This document shows, piece by piece, positions 15,852-23,975 of a stretch of 64,000 bases of DNA. The stretch is taken from positions 124,001 to 188,000 of the forward strand of contig NZ_FNDR01000010.1 of assembly GCF_900099805.1 (NCBI RefSeq). Reading direction: 5' to 3'. Numbering within the stretch: the first letter of the stretch is position 1; each line of letters opens with the position of its first letter. This DNA is from Variovorax sp. OV700 (GTDB taxonomy: Bacteria; Pseudomonadota; Gammaproteobacteria; Burkholderiales; Burkholderiaceae_C). Below the pieces are notes generated by a model. That model was given only the letters and a program-made list of their open reading frames with translations, made no database searches and was not told the DNA's origin. The translations under genes and the position numbers were made by a program.

Positions 15852-17744
15852 GTGGACCCCCGGTTGCTGAACCTCTACGAGCAGGAGCTGCGCTACTTTC
15901 GCGAGAGCTCCTCGGAGTTCGCGCGCGCGTTTCCCAAGATCGCGCACCGCCTGGGCATCGAGGGCCAGGAGGTCGCCGATCCGTATGTGGAGCGGCTGAT
16001 CGAGGCCACGGCCTTTCTTTCGGCACGCGTCAATCTCAAGCTCGATGCCGAATACCCGCGCTTCACGGGCCACCTGCTCGACATCGTCTATCCCAACTTC
16101 CTGGCGCCCACGCCGGCCATGGCTGTGGCGTCTTTCGCGCATGACCCCGATGACGCCAACCTGGCCACCGGGCCCACGCTGCCGCGCGGCAGCGGGCTGC
16201 GCGCACGGCAGGCGGTGGGGCAGAACACGCATTGCGAGTTCCGCACCGCGGGCGCGCTGCGGCTCTGGCCGATCGAGGTGCAGCGCGCGCAGTACTTCAC
16301 CTATGCGCCGGACCTGCCGCTCAGCACGCATCCGCAGTCACGTGCGATTCGCGGCGGACTGCGCATCGGCTTGCACGCTACCGCAGGCCTCAAGTTCAAC
16401 CAGATAGCCATTGACGACCTGGTGCTGCACCTGGGCGGCGCCGAAGACGTGGCGTGGCAGTTGCACGAATGTGCGCTGGGGCAGCCCATCGGCGTGATGG
16501 TGCGGCCGTTGTCGCCCACCGGCGCGCTGCAGGGCGCGGCGCAGAGCCTGCCGGCGAGCGCCATCGGCGCCGTGGGCTTCGAGGACGACGAGGCGCTGCT
16601 GCCTGTCACCGCCACCGGCTTCTCGGGCTTCCGGCTGCTGCAGGAGTACTTCGCGTTTCCGCAGCGCTTCCAGTTCATTCGCATCTCGGGCCTGCAGGCG
16701 TTGCTGTCCACCATGGCGGTGTCCGACGTCGAGCTGGTGCTGCTGTTCTCGCGCGGCGATGCGGCGCTCGAAAAGCTGGTGGGCGCGGACAACGTGCAGC
16801 TGCACTGCGTGCCCATCGTCAACCTGTTCAACAAGCGGCTCGACCGCGTGCCGCTGACCGAAGGCGTGAGCCAGTTCCACCTGGTGCCTGACCGCACGCG
16901 GCCGCAAGACTTCGAGGTGCACACGGTGACCGAGGTGGTCGGCCACGGCGCGCCCGGTGCCGATGCCGCCGCGGCGGAGCAGCTCTTCCGGCCTTTCTAT
17001 TCGGCCTTTCACGGCACGCGGCACAGCCACCCGGCCTACTTCACGACCACGCGCGAGCCGCGCATGCTCTCGGTGCGGCAGCGCACCGAAGGCCATCGCA
17101 GCAGCCACATCGGCTCCGAGGTCTACATGCAGATCGTCGATCCGCAGCAAGCGCCTTATTCGGCCGCGCTGAGGCAGCTGGCTGTGTCCGCGCTGTGCAC
17201 CAACCGCGACCTGCCGCTCCTGATGCCGCTCGGCCGCGAGAACGACTTCGACTGCATCGATTCGTTTCCGGCGCAGCGCGTGCGCATGGTGCGCGGGCCG
17301 TCGCGCCCGGTGTCGCCGGTGGTGAGCCAGGGTCTCGGATGGCGCGTGCTCGATCACCTGGCGCTCAACTACCTATCCATCTCCGACAGCACGCCGGAGC
17401 AGGGCGCCGCCGCGCTGCGCGAAACGCTGATGCTCTACGCCGTGCATGCCGACGAGATGCGCCAGGGCCAGGTGCGCGGCCTCTTGTCGGTGAAGAGCAA
17501 GCCGGTTGCGCGCCGACTGCCGCTCAAGGGACCGATCGCGTTCGGGCGCGGGCTCGAAGTGACGGTCGAGGTCGACAAGGATGCCTTTCACGGCCACAGC
17601 GTCTTCCTGTTCGGCGCGGTGCTGTCGCGCTATCTCGCGCGCCATGTGGAAGTCAACCACTTCGTCGAGACCGTGCTGCGCGTGGCGGGCAAAGGCGAGA
17701 ACATGCGATGGAGGCCGCTGTGCGGGACACGCCAGATTCTGTAG
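15852..17744 (+). CDS. tssF: T6SS baseplate protein TssF
   Basis: TssF (VasA/ImpG family), 630 residues, normal length. It forms the baseplate wedge with TssG in a 2:1 complex. The N-terminus MDPRLLNLYEQELRYFRE is diagnostic, and GTG 15852 is the start because it gives exactly this N-terminus; the ATG at 15847 is in another frame. The C-terminal region contains HGHSVFLFGAVLSRYLARHV, also family-typical. The gene ends 37 bases inside tssG. Confidence 0.96.
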   Translation: MDPRLLNLYEQELRYFRESSSEFARAFPKIAHRLGIEGQEVADPYVERLIEATAFLSARVNLKLDAEYPRFTGHLLDIVYPNFLAPTPAMAVASFAHDPDDANLATGPTLPRGSGLRARQAVGQNTHCEFRTAGALRLWPIEVQRAQYFTYAPDLPLSTHPQSRAIRGGLRIGLHATAGLKFNQIAIDDLVLHLGGAEDVAWQLHECALGQPIGVMVRPLSPTGALQGAAQSLPASAIGAVGFEDDEALLPVTATGFSGFRLLQEYFAFPQRFQFIRISGLQALLSTMAVSDVELVLLFSRGDAALEKLVGADNVQLHCVPIVNLFNKRLDRVPLTEGVSQFHLVPDRTRPQDFEVHTVTEVVGHGAPGADAAAAEQLFRPFYSAFHGTRHSHPAYFTTTREPRMLSVRQRTEGHRSSHIGSEVYMQIVDPQQAPYSAALRQLAVSALCTNRDLPLLMPLGRENDFDCIDSFPAQRVRMVRGPSRPVSPVVSQGLGWRVLDHLALNYLSISDSTPEQGAAALRETLMLYAVHADEMRQGQVRGLLSVKSKPVARRLPLKGPIAFGRGLEVTVEVDKDAFHGHSVFLFGAVLSRYLARHVEVNHFVETVLRVAGKGENMRWRPLCGTRQIL

Positions 17745-18793
17745 CCGGCCGCGTCGACAGCGCGCTGCGCGCCTGGTCGGCGGAGCCGTGGTCCTTCGAC
17801 TACTTCGCGGTGATGCGGCGGCTCGAATCGGTGGCCGGCACCACGCCGCGCTGGGGTCGCGCATTGCTGCCGAGCGCCGAGCCGGTGCGCGTGGGGCAGG
17901 AGCCCTCGCTGTCGTTCGCGCCGGCCAGCTTCAGCCGCTTCGAGCCTGCGACAGCTAATTCACCGCCGCGCCTGCGGCAGCATTTCTTCAGCTACGTGGG
18001 CCCCAATGGCCCGCTGCCGGTCCACCTGAGCGACTTCATCCGCGAGCGCAGCCTGAATCATGGTGATCCGACGTGGCTGGCTTTTCTCGACAGCTTCCTG
18101 CATCGCTTCTCGCTGCATTTCTACCGTGCCTGGGCCCAGTCGCGGCCGGCGGTGGCGCTCGACCGTCCGGGCGAAGACCGCTTTCGGCTGCAGGTGGGTG
18201 CGCTCGTGGGCATGGGCATGCCCGGGCGCACGGGACGCGACGAGATCCATGACGATGCGCGGCTGCATTTCTCGGGCTGGCTGGCGCGTCGCGTGCACAA
18301 CGCGGAGAGTGTCGAGTCGGTTCTGTGCAGCTACTTCGGCGTGCCGGTGAAGCTGGAGCGATGGGTGGGGCACTGGATGGCGCTGCCCGCCGGAGAAATG
18401 ACGCGCCTCGGCCAGGGCGAGGCGTCGCGCTCCATGGGCATGGGCGCCATGCTCGGCACGCGCGCATGGGACCGGCAGCATCGTGTGCGGCTGCATGTGG
18501 GTCCGCTCTCGATCGACCAGTACCGCATGTTTCTTCCCACCGGCGATGCGCAGCCCGTGCTGCAGCGCTGGATGCAGCAGCTGCTCGGCGACGAGCTCGA
18601 GTGGGACGCGCAGCTTGCGCTGCAAGGCGCCCAGGTGCCGCCCACGCGCCTCGGGCAAACCAAGGGCAACGCGCCGCGTCTTGGATGGATCGCGTGGCTC
18701 GGGCAGCGCCCGCGCTCGCGCGATGCAGCGGATGTCCGCATCGGCAGCCAGCCGGCCACGCCGAGAGATAGACGGCCGGCCGCATTTCAATAA
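17708..18793 (+). CDS. tssG: T6SS baseplate protein TssG
   Basis: TssG (VasB/ImpH family), about 361 residues, partner of TssF in the baseplate wedge. Family-typical segments include PWSFDYFAVMRRLES near the N-terminus, RVGQEPSLSFAP, and LHFSGWLARRVHNAESVESV in the middle; the RVRLHVGPLSIDQYRMFLP stretch near the C-terminus is the conserved TssG tail. Of the possible starts, ATG 17708 gives the usual N-terminal length; GTG 17720 is a slightly shorter alternative. The gene overlaps tssF by 37 bases and precedes clpV by 40 bases. Confidence 0.94.
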   Translation: MEAAVRDTPDSVAGRVDSALRAWSAEPWSFDYFAVMRRLESVAGTTPRWGRALLPSAEPVRVGQEPSLSFAPASFSRFEPATANSPPRLRQHFFSYVGPNGPLPVHLSDFIRERSLNHGDPTWLAFLDSFLHRFSLHFYRAWAQSRPAVALDRPGEDRFRLQVGALVGMGMPGRTGRDEIHDDARLHFSGWLARRVHNAESVESVLCSYFGVPVKLERWVGHWMALPAGEMTRLGQGEASRSMGMGAMLGTRAWDRQHRVRLHVGPLSIDQYRMFLPTGDAQPVLQRWMQQLLGDELEWDAQLALQGAQVPPTRLGQTKGNAPRLGWIAWLGQRPRSRDAADVRIGSQPATPRDRRPAAFQ

Positions 18794-18833
18794 ACCCAGC
18801 TTCCATTCGTCTTGAAGAGATACGGAGTCCTCC

Positions 18834-21560
18834 ATGAGTGAAATCAGCCGCACCGCCCTTTTTGGCAAGCTCAACTCGCTGGCCTACAAGGCCATCGAAG
18901 GCGCCACCGTGTTCTGCAAGATGCGCGGTAATCCGTACGTGGAGCTGGAGCACTGGTTCGCCCAGCTGCTGCAGGCGCAGGACTCCGACCTGCATCGCGT
19001 GATCCAGCACTACGGCCTGGACGTGTCGGTCATCGCCAAGGACATCACGGCCGCGCTCGACCGCCTGCCGCGCGGCGCCACCGCCATCAGCGATTTTTCT
19101 CCGCACATCGAGAACGCCATCGAGCGCGCATGGACCTACGCCACGCTGCAGTTCGGCGAGGCGCAGGTGCGCACCGGCTACATCCTGGTCGGCATGCTGA
19201 AGACGCAGAGCCTGCGCAACCCGCTCTTCGGCTTGTCGAAGCAGTTCGAGAAGGTGAAGGTCGAGGACCTGGCCGACAACTTCGTGAAGATTTGCGATCC
19301 TTCGCCCGAATCCCAGATGCGCGCGCAGGACGGCACCGGCATGGGCAGCGGTGCACCGGGCGAAGACTCCGGCGCCATGGCGCCTGCCGCCATGGGCAAG
19401 GGCGATGCCCTCAAGAAATTTGCTGTCGACCTGACCGAGAAGGCGAAAAAGGGAGAGATGGATCCGGTGACCGGGCGGGACGAGGAAATCCGCCAGATCG
19501 TCGACATCCTGATGCGGCGCCGCCAGAACAACCCGCTCTTGACGGGCGAGGCGGGCGTTGGCAAGACCGCGGTGGTGGAAGGCTTCGCGCAGCGCCTCGC
19601 GCGCGGCGACGTGCCGCCGCAGCTGAAAGACGTGAAGCTGCTCACGCTCGACATCGGCCTGTTGCAGGCGGGCGCAAGCATGAAGGGCGAGTTCGAACAG
19701 CGCCTGCGCCAGGTGATCGACGAAGTGCAGAGTTCGCCGACGCCCATCATTCTTTTCATCGACGAGATCCACACGCTGGTCGGCGCCGGCGGCGCGGCCG
19801 GCACCGGCGATGCGGCCAACTTGCTGAAGCCCGCGCTGGCGCGCGGCAACCTGCGCACCATCGGCGCGACCACCTGGGCCGAATACAAGAAGTACATCGA
19901 GAAGGACCCGGCGCTCACGCGGCGCTTCCAGGTCGTGCAGGTGCCCGAACCCGACGAGGTGAAGGCCATCCTCATGCTGCGCGGCGTGGCCAGCGTGCTC
20001 GAGAAGCACCACCGCGTGCAGCTGCTCGACGAGGCCATCGAGGCGGCCGTGAAGCTGTCGCACCGCTACATTCCCGCGCGCCAGCTGCCCGACAAGGCCG
20101 TGAGCCTGCTCGACACCGCATGCGCCCGCGTGGCCGTGTCGCAGCATGCCACGCCGCCCGAGGTGGAAGACTGCATGCGGCGTATCGAAGGCCTCACGGT
20201 CGAGCAGGAGATCATCGGCCGCGAAGAGGCGATCGGCATCGACGTGACCAAACGCGCTGCGCAGGTCACGGCGCTGCTGGCCGAATCGAAGGTGCAGCTC
20301 GATGCGCTCAATGCGCGCTGGCAGGAAGAGAAAGGGCTGGTCGACAGGCTGCTCGAGCTGCGCAGCAAATTGCGTGCGGGAAGCAAGCCGGTGGATACCG
20401 CCTCCGCCGAGGGCAATGCGAAGGCCGACGTGCCCCCACCCCAACCCTCCAGCGGGGGAGGGAGCGAAGACCGCGCCGCGCTGCTTGAAGAACTGCATGT
20501 GCTGCAGGCGAAGATCCATGCTGTGCAGGGCGAGTCGCCGCTCATCCTGCCTTCGGTCGACGAGCAGGCCGTGGCCTCGGTCGTTGCGGATTGGACTGGC
20601 ATTCCCGTCGGCCGCATGGTGAAGAACGAAGTCGAGGCGGTGCTCAAGCTGGCGGACACGCTCAACCAGCGCGTCATCGGCCAGAAGCACGGCCTCGAAA
20701 TGATTGCGCGCCGCATCCAGACCTCGCGCGCGCGGCTCGACAACCCGCAAAAGCCCATCGGCGTGTTCATGCTCTGCGGCACCTCGGGCGTCGGCAAGAC
20801 CGAGACCGCGCTGGCACTGGCCGAGGCGCTCTACGGCGGGGAGCAGAACATCATCACCATCAACATGAGCGAGTTCCAGGAGGCGCACACCGTCTCCACG
20901 CTCAAGGGCGCGCCGCCCGGCTACGTGGGTTACGGCGAGGGCGGCATCCTGACCGAGGCGGTGCGCCGCCGGCCCTACAGCGTGGTGCTGCTCGACGAGG
21001 TGGAAAAAGCCCACCCCGACGTGCACGAGATCTTCTTCCAGGTGTTCGACAAGGGCTGGATGGAAGACGGCGAGGGCCGCATGATCGACTTCAAGAACAC
21101 GATCATCCTGCTCACCACCAATGCCGGCAGCGAGCTGGTGATGAGCATGTGCCGCGATCCCGAGCTGCTGCCCGATTCCAACGCGCTGGCCGATGCATTG
21201 AAGGCGCCGCTGATGAAGGTGTTCCCGCCCGCATTGCTGGGCCGCATCGTCACCATTCCCTATTACCCGCTGTCGCCCGAGATGATGAAGAAGATCGTGC
21301 GGCTGCAGCTGGGCCGCATCAAGAAGCGCGTCGAGACCAACCATGGCGTGCCCTTCGAGTACAGCGAGGCGGTGGTCGAGCAGGTGGTGGCGCGCTGCCA
21401 GGACCCGGAGTCGGGTGGCCGCGTGATCGACGCGATCCTGACCAACACCGTGCTGCCGACGATCTCTGTCGAGTACCTGCAGCGCCTGGCTTCCGGCGGC
21501 GAGATCCGCCGCGTGGCGCTCGACGTGAAAGACGCCGACTTCACCTACGCCTTCGATTGA
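18834..21560 (+). CDS. clpV: T6SS sheath-disassembly AAA+ ATPase ClpV (TssH)
   Basis: ClpV, the hexameric unfoldase that recycles contracted TssB-TssC sheaths, 908 residues. The N-domain is at about 1-150. The first AAA+ module has Walker A GEAGVGKTAVV near 238 and Walker B ILFIDEIHTLVGAGG. The coiled M region follows, then the second module with GTSGVGKTETALALAEAL near 649 and VVLLDEVEKAHPDV. Both ATPase sites look intact. An unusual Pro/Ser/Gly insert (VPPPQPSSGGGSEDR, about residues 532-546) lies between the M region and the second module; it is encoded by an in-frame REP-like element described separately. ATG 18834 follows gatacggagtcctcc. It ends 23 bases before vgrG. Confidence 0.97.
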   Translation: MSEISRTALFGKLNSLAYKAIEGATVFCKMRGNPYVELEHWFAQLLQAQDSDLHRVIQHYGLDVSVIAKDITAALDRLPRGATAISDFSPHIENAIERAWTYATLQFGEAQVRTGYILVGMLKTQSLRNPLFGLSKQFEKVKVEDLADNFVKICDPSPESQMRAQDGTGMGSGAPGEDSGAMAPAAMGKGDALKKFAVDLTEKAKKGEMDPVTGRDEEIRQIVDILMRRRQNNPLLTGEAGVGKTAVVEGFAQRLARGDVPPQLKDVKLLTLDIGLLQAGASMKGEFEQRLRQVIDEVQSSPTPIILFIDEIHTLVGAGGAAGTGDAANLLKPALARGNLRTIGATTWAEYKKYIEKDPALTRRFQVVQVPEPDEVKAILMLRGVASVLEKHHRVQLLDEAIEAAVKLSHRYIPARQLPDKAVSLLDTACARVAVSQHATPPEVEDCMRRIEGLTVEQEIIGREEAIGIDVTKRAAQVTALLAESKVQLDALNARWQEEKGLVDRLLELRSKLRAGSKPVDTASAEGNAKADVPPPQPSSGGGSEDRAALLEELHVLQAKIHAVQGESPLILPSVDEQAVASVVADWTGIPVGRMVKNEVEAVLKLADTLNQRVIGQKHGLEMIARRIQTSRARLDNPQKPIGVFMLCGTSGVGKTETALALAEALYGGEQNIITINMSEFQEAHTVSTLKGAPPGYVGYGEGGILTEAVRRRPYSVVLLDEVEKAHPDVHEIFFQVFDKGWMEDGEGRMIDFKNTIILLTTNAGSELVMSMCRDPELLPDSNALADALKAPLMKVFPPALLGRIVTIPYYPLSPEMMKKIVRLQLGRIKKRVETNHGVPFEYSEAVVEQVVARCQDPESGGRVIDAILTNTVLPTISVEYLQRLASGGEIRRVALDVKDADFTYAFD
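20431..20465. repeat. REP-like palindromic element inside the clpV coding sequence
   Basis: The 35 bp starting tgcccccaccccaaccctcc matches the reverse complement of the intergenic element at 11732-11768, differing by a 3 bp gap and two substitutions. It keeps the clpV frame and codes for a Pro/Gly-rich linker. Confidence 0.85.
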
Positions 21561-21583
21561 AGCTTCAACAAGAGACCCCCGAA

Positions 21584-23956
21584 ATGGCCGACCACGAGTT
21601 CCGCATCGAGAGCGATTCACCTGCCAACAAGGAGCTGATGTTCTGGCGCATCGTGGGCCACGAGGCGCTCGCGCGTCCTTCCGCCTACGAGCTCACCGTG
21701 CTCTCGAAGAACCGGGCGCTCGACGCCAAGGACATCCTTGGCCGGGCCTTCGACGTGGTCATCGAATTTCAGGACAAGGATGGCGGCAAGCACGAGCGGC
21801 ATTGCCAAGGCCACGCGGTGCGTTTTGTGCGCGCGGGGCACGTGGGCCGGCATTTTGAGTACCGCATCACGCTGCGCTCTTGGTTCTGGCTGCTCACCAA
21901 GCGCAGCAACTCCCGCATCCTGCAGGACAAGAAGGTGCTCGAGGTGCTCGACGCGGTGTTCGAAGACAGCCCGATCAAGCGCTTCAAGAAGACCAAGTCC
22001 GACAACGTCATCGGCACCCACAACCCGCGGCGCTACTGCGTGCAGCACCAGGAAAGCGATTACCAGTTCATCTCCCGACTGCTCGAAGACGAAGGCATCT
22101 ACTATTGGTTCGACGCGCACGATGCACCCGGCACCATGCACCTGTCGGACGCGAGCGACATGGCGCACGAGAAGTTGTCCGTGGCCGACACCCTGCGCCA
22201 TGCGGGCAGCGATGCGAGCGAGGCGCGCTACAACGAGATCTCACGCTGGGTGAGCGCGCGCCATTTCCACACCGGCAAACACGATTCCCGCGACAGCGAC
22301 TTCAAGGCCATCAAGAAAAAGCTGAGCGCGGTGATCGACGTTCCCGGCGGCCACGAACTGGCCGGCCTCGAAATGTTCGAGTTTCCCGGCGGCTACTTCA
22401 CCGGCGACGACGCCGAGAACCGCGCCAAGCTGCGCGGCGACGAACTCAACGCGCGCCGTGACCGCCACTGGGCCCTGACCAACTGGCCCGACGTGGCCGC
22501 GGGCCGCAGCTTCAAGTTCGAGGGCGACCCGGATGGCGCGCGCGATGGCGACTACATCATCGCGGCCTGCACCTTCATGGCCAGCCATCCCGGCTACGAG
22601 AGCGTGGCGGCCAGCGCCGTCGAGCAGCCGATCTACACCGCGCTGTCCGAGGTGCTGCGCGACGACGCGGTGAATGCCGACACCCTGCAAGTGCTCGAAG
22701 AGCTGATCGCCGGCACGCCCACGCTGCACACCGCGCAGCCGGGCACCAGCGCCTTCCTGCTGACCGTGATTCCCGTGGACCGCCCGTACCGCGCGCCTCG
22801 TCTCACGCCGCGCGTGACCATGCCCGGCCCGCAGATCGCGATCGTGGTGGGTCCCGAGGGCGAGGAGATCCATGCCGATAAGTTCGGGCGTGTGAAGGTG
22901 CGTTTTCAATGGGACCGCTACAACGACGGAGACGAGAACTCGACCTGTTGGGTGCGCGTTTCGCAGCCCTGGGCCGGCAAGGGATGGGGCGGCTATTTCA
23001 TTCCGCGCATCGGGCAGGAGGTGATCGTCGATTTTCTCAACGGCGACCCCGACCGTCCGCTGATCGTGGGCCGGGTCTACAACGATGACCAGCCCATTCC
23101 CTTCGACTCGCACACGCAGAGCGGCTTTCGCACCCGCTCCACGCCCAAGGGCGGGGTGGCCAATTTCAACGAGTTCCGCTTCGACGACAAGAAGGGCTCC
23201 GAGCAGGTCTTCCTGCATGCGGAAAAAAACCAGGACATCGAGGTCGAGAACGACGAAACGCATTGGGTCGGTCATGACCGCAAGAAGACGATCGACAACG
23301 ACGAAAACAGTCACATCAAGAACAACCGGACGGAGAAGGTCGATGTCGACGAGAAGATCACCATCGGCAGCAACCGGACGGAGGATGTCGGCTCCAACGA
23401 GCAGATCACCATCGGCGCGAACCGCACCGAGACCGTGGGCGCCAACGAGAGCGTGACCATAGGCGCCAACCGCGAGCTGACCGTCGGCGGCAACGAAACC
23501 ACCACCATCGGCGGCAACCGGAGCGACACCGTGGGCGGCGGCGTGACGCAGAACGTGGGTGCCGCGGTGACGCAGAGCATTGGTGCCGGGCTCACGCAGA
23601 ACATCGGCGCGGCATGGTCTGTCAATGCCGGCGGCCCCGTCACCATCACCGCACCGGCGGGCTTTACGCTGGTGGCGCCAGGCGGCACCAACATTGTCGA
23701 CTTCCAGCTGTGCCAGGTGGGCGGAACGATCAAGGAGGGCTATGCCAGCAAGCTCGACTTCAACGTGCTCGCCATGGAAGCCAACGCCGCGAAGATCGAA
23801 GCCACGGGCTCGTCGAATGCGCTGATCGGTTTCAAGTTCGAGCGCGTGGGTGCCGACGTTCTTTCCAAGGGAATGAGCGTTGCGCAAATGGACGCGATGG
23901 CCGCGCTTTCGTGCGCGACCAACATCGAGATGGACGCGCTCAAGCTCATTCTGTAG
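21584..23956 (+). CDS. vgrG: T6SS spike protein VgrG (first copy, with C-terminal extension)
   Basis: VgrG/TssI trimeric spike tip, about 790 residues. The gp27-like part covers roughly 1-400 (DHEFRIESDSPANKELMFW, HNPRRYCVQHQESDYQFI) and the gp5 OB/beta-helix part starts near 400 (RVKVRFQWDRYNDGDENSTC, WGGYFIPRIGQEVIVDFLNG). From about 560 to 690 runs a repeat-rich beta-prism (IGANRTETVGANESVTIGAN). The last ~110 residues (from VNAGGPVTITAPAGFTLV to the end) are not repetitive and include a helical tail rich in Met/Ala (MSVAQMDAMAALSCATNIEM); the second VgrG ends differently. ATG 21584 follows agagacccccgaa. The gene is a close duplicate of 28859-31261 over the N-terminal half. Confidence 0.96.
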   Translation: MADHEFRIESDSPANKELMFWRIVGHEALARPSAYELTVLSKNRALDAKDILGRAFDVVIEFQDKDGGKHERHCQGHAVRFVRAGHVGRHFEYRITLRSWFWLLTKRSNSRILQDKKVLEVLDAVFEDSPIKRFKKTKSDNVIGTHNPRRYCVQHQESDYQFISRLLEDEGIYYWFDAHDAPGTMHLSDASDMAHEKLSVADTLRHAGSDASEARYNEISRWVSARHFHTGKHDSRDSDFKAIKKKLSAVIDVPGGHELAGLEMFEFPGGYFTGDDAENRAKLRGDELNARRDRHWALTNWPDVAAGRSFKFEGDPDGARDGDYIIAACTFMASHPGYESVAASAVEQPIYTALSEVLRDDAVNADTLQVLEELIAGTPTLHTAQPGTSAFLLTVIPVDRPYRAPRLTPRVTMPGPQIAIVVGPEGEEIHADKFGRVKVRFQWDRYNDGDENSTCWVRVSQPWAGKGWGGYFIPRIGQEVIVDFLNGDPDRPLIVGRVYNDDQPIPFDSHTQSGFRTRSTPKGGVANFNEFRFDDKKGSEQVFLHAEKNQDIEVENDETHWVGHDRKKTIDNDENSHIKNNRTEKVDVDEKITIGSNRTEDVGSNEQITIGANRTETVGANESVTIGANRELTVGGNETTTIGGNRSDTVGGGVTQNVGAAVTQSIGAGLTQNIGAAWSVNAGGPVTITAPAGFTLVAPGGTNIVDFQLCQVGGTIKEGYASKLDFNVLAMEANAAKIEATGSSNALIGFKFERVGADVLSKGMSVAQMDAMAALSCATNIEMDALKLIL
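21896..22055 (+). repeat. near-identical segment shared by the two vgrG genes (copy 1)
   Basis: This 160 bp stretch is identical to 29171-29330 except for 3 bases (c/t, t/g and c/t). It lies within the wider N-terminal duplication of the two vgrG genes, whose flanking parts are visibly less similar. Confidence 0.9.
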
Positions 23957-23975
23957 CCGCCGCGCATTGCCCGCC

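Noticed and set aside
18036..21620. Very long antisense open frame opposite tssG/clpV
   Set aside because: Opposite a confidently assigned gene in high-GC DNA; the translation is rich in His/Arg/Gly/Ala without any motif, as expected for a shadow frame.
23290..23600. Possible tandem DNA repeat or CRISPR in the vgrG tails
   Set aside because: Periodic codons encode the beta-prism repeats of VgrG; unit sequences vary and there are no constant spacers.
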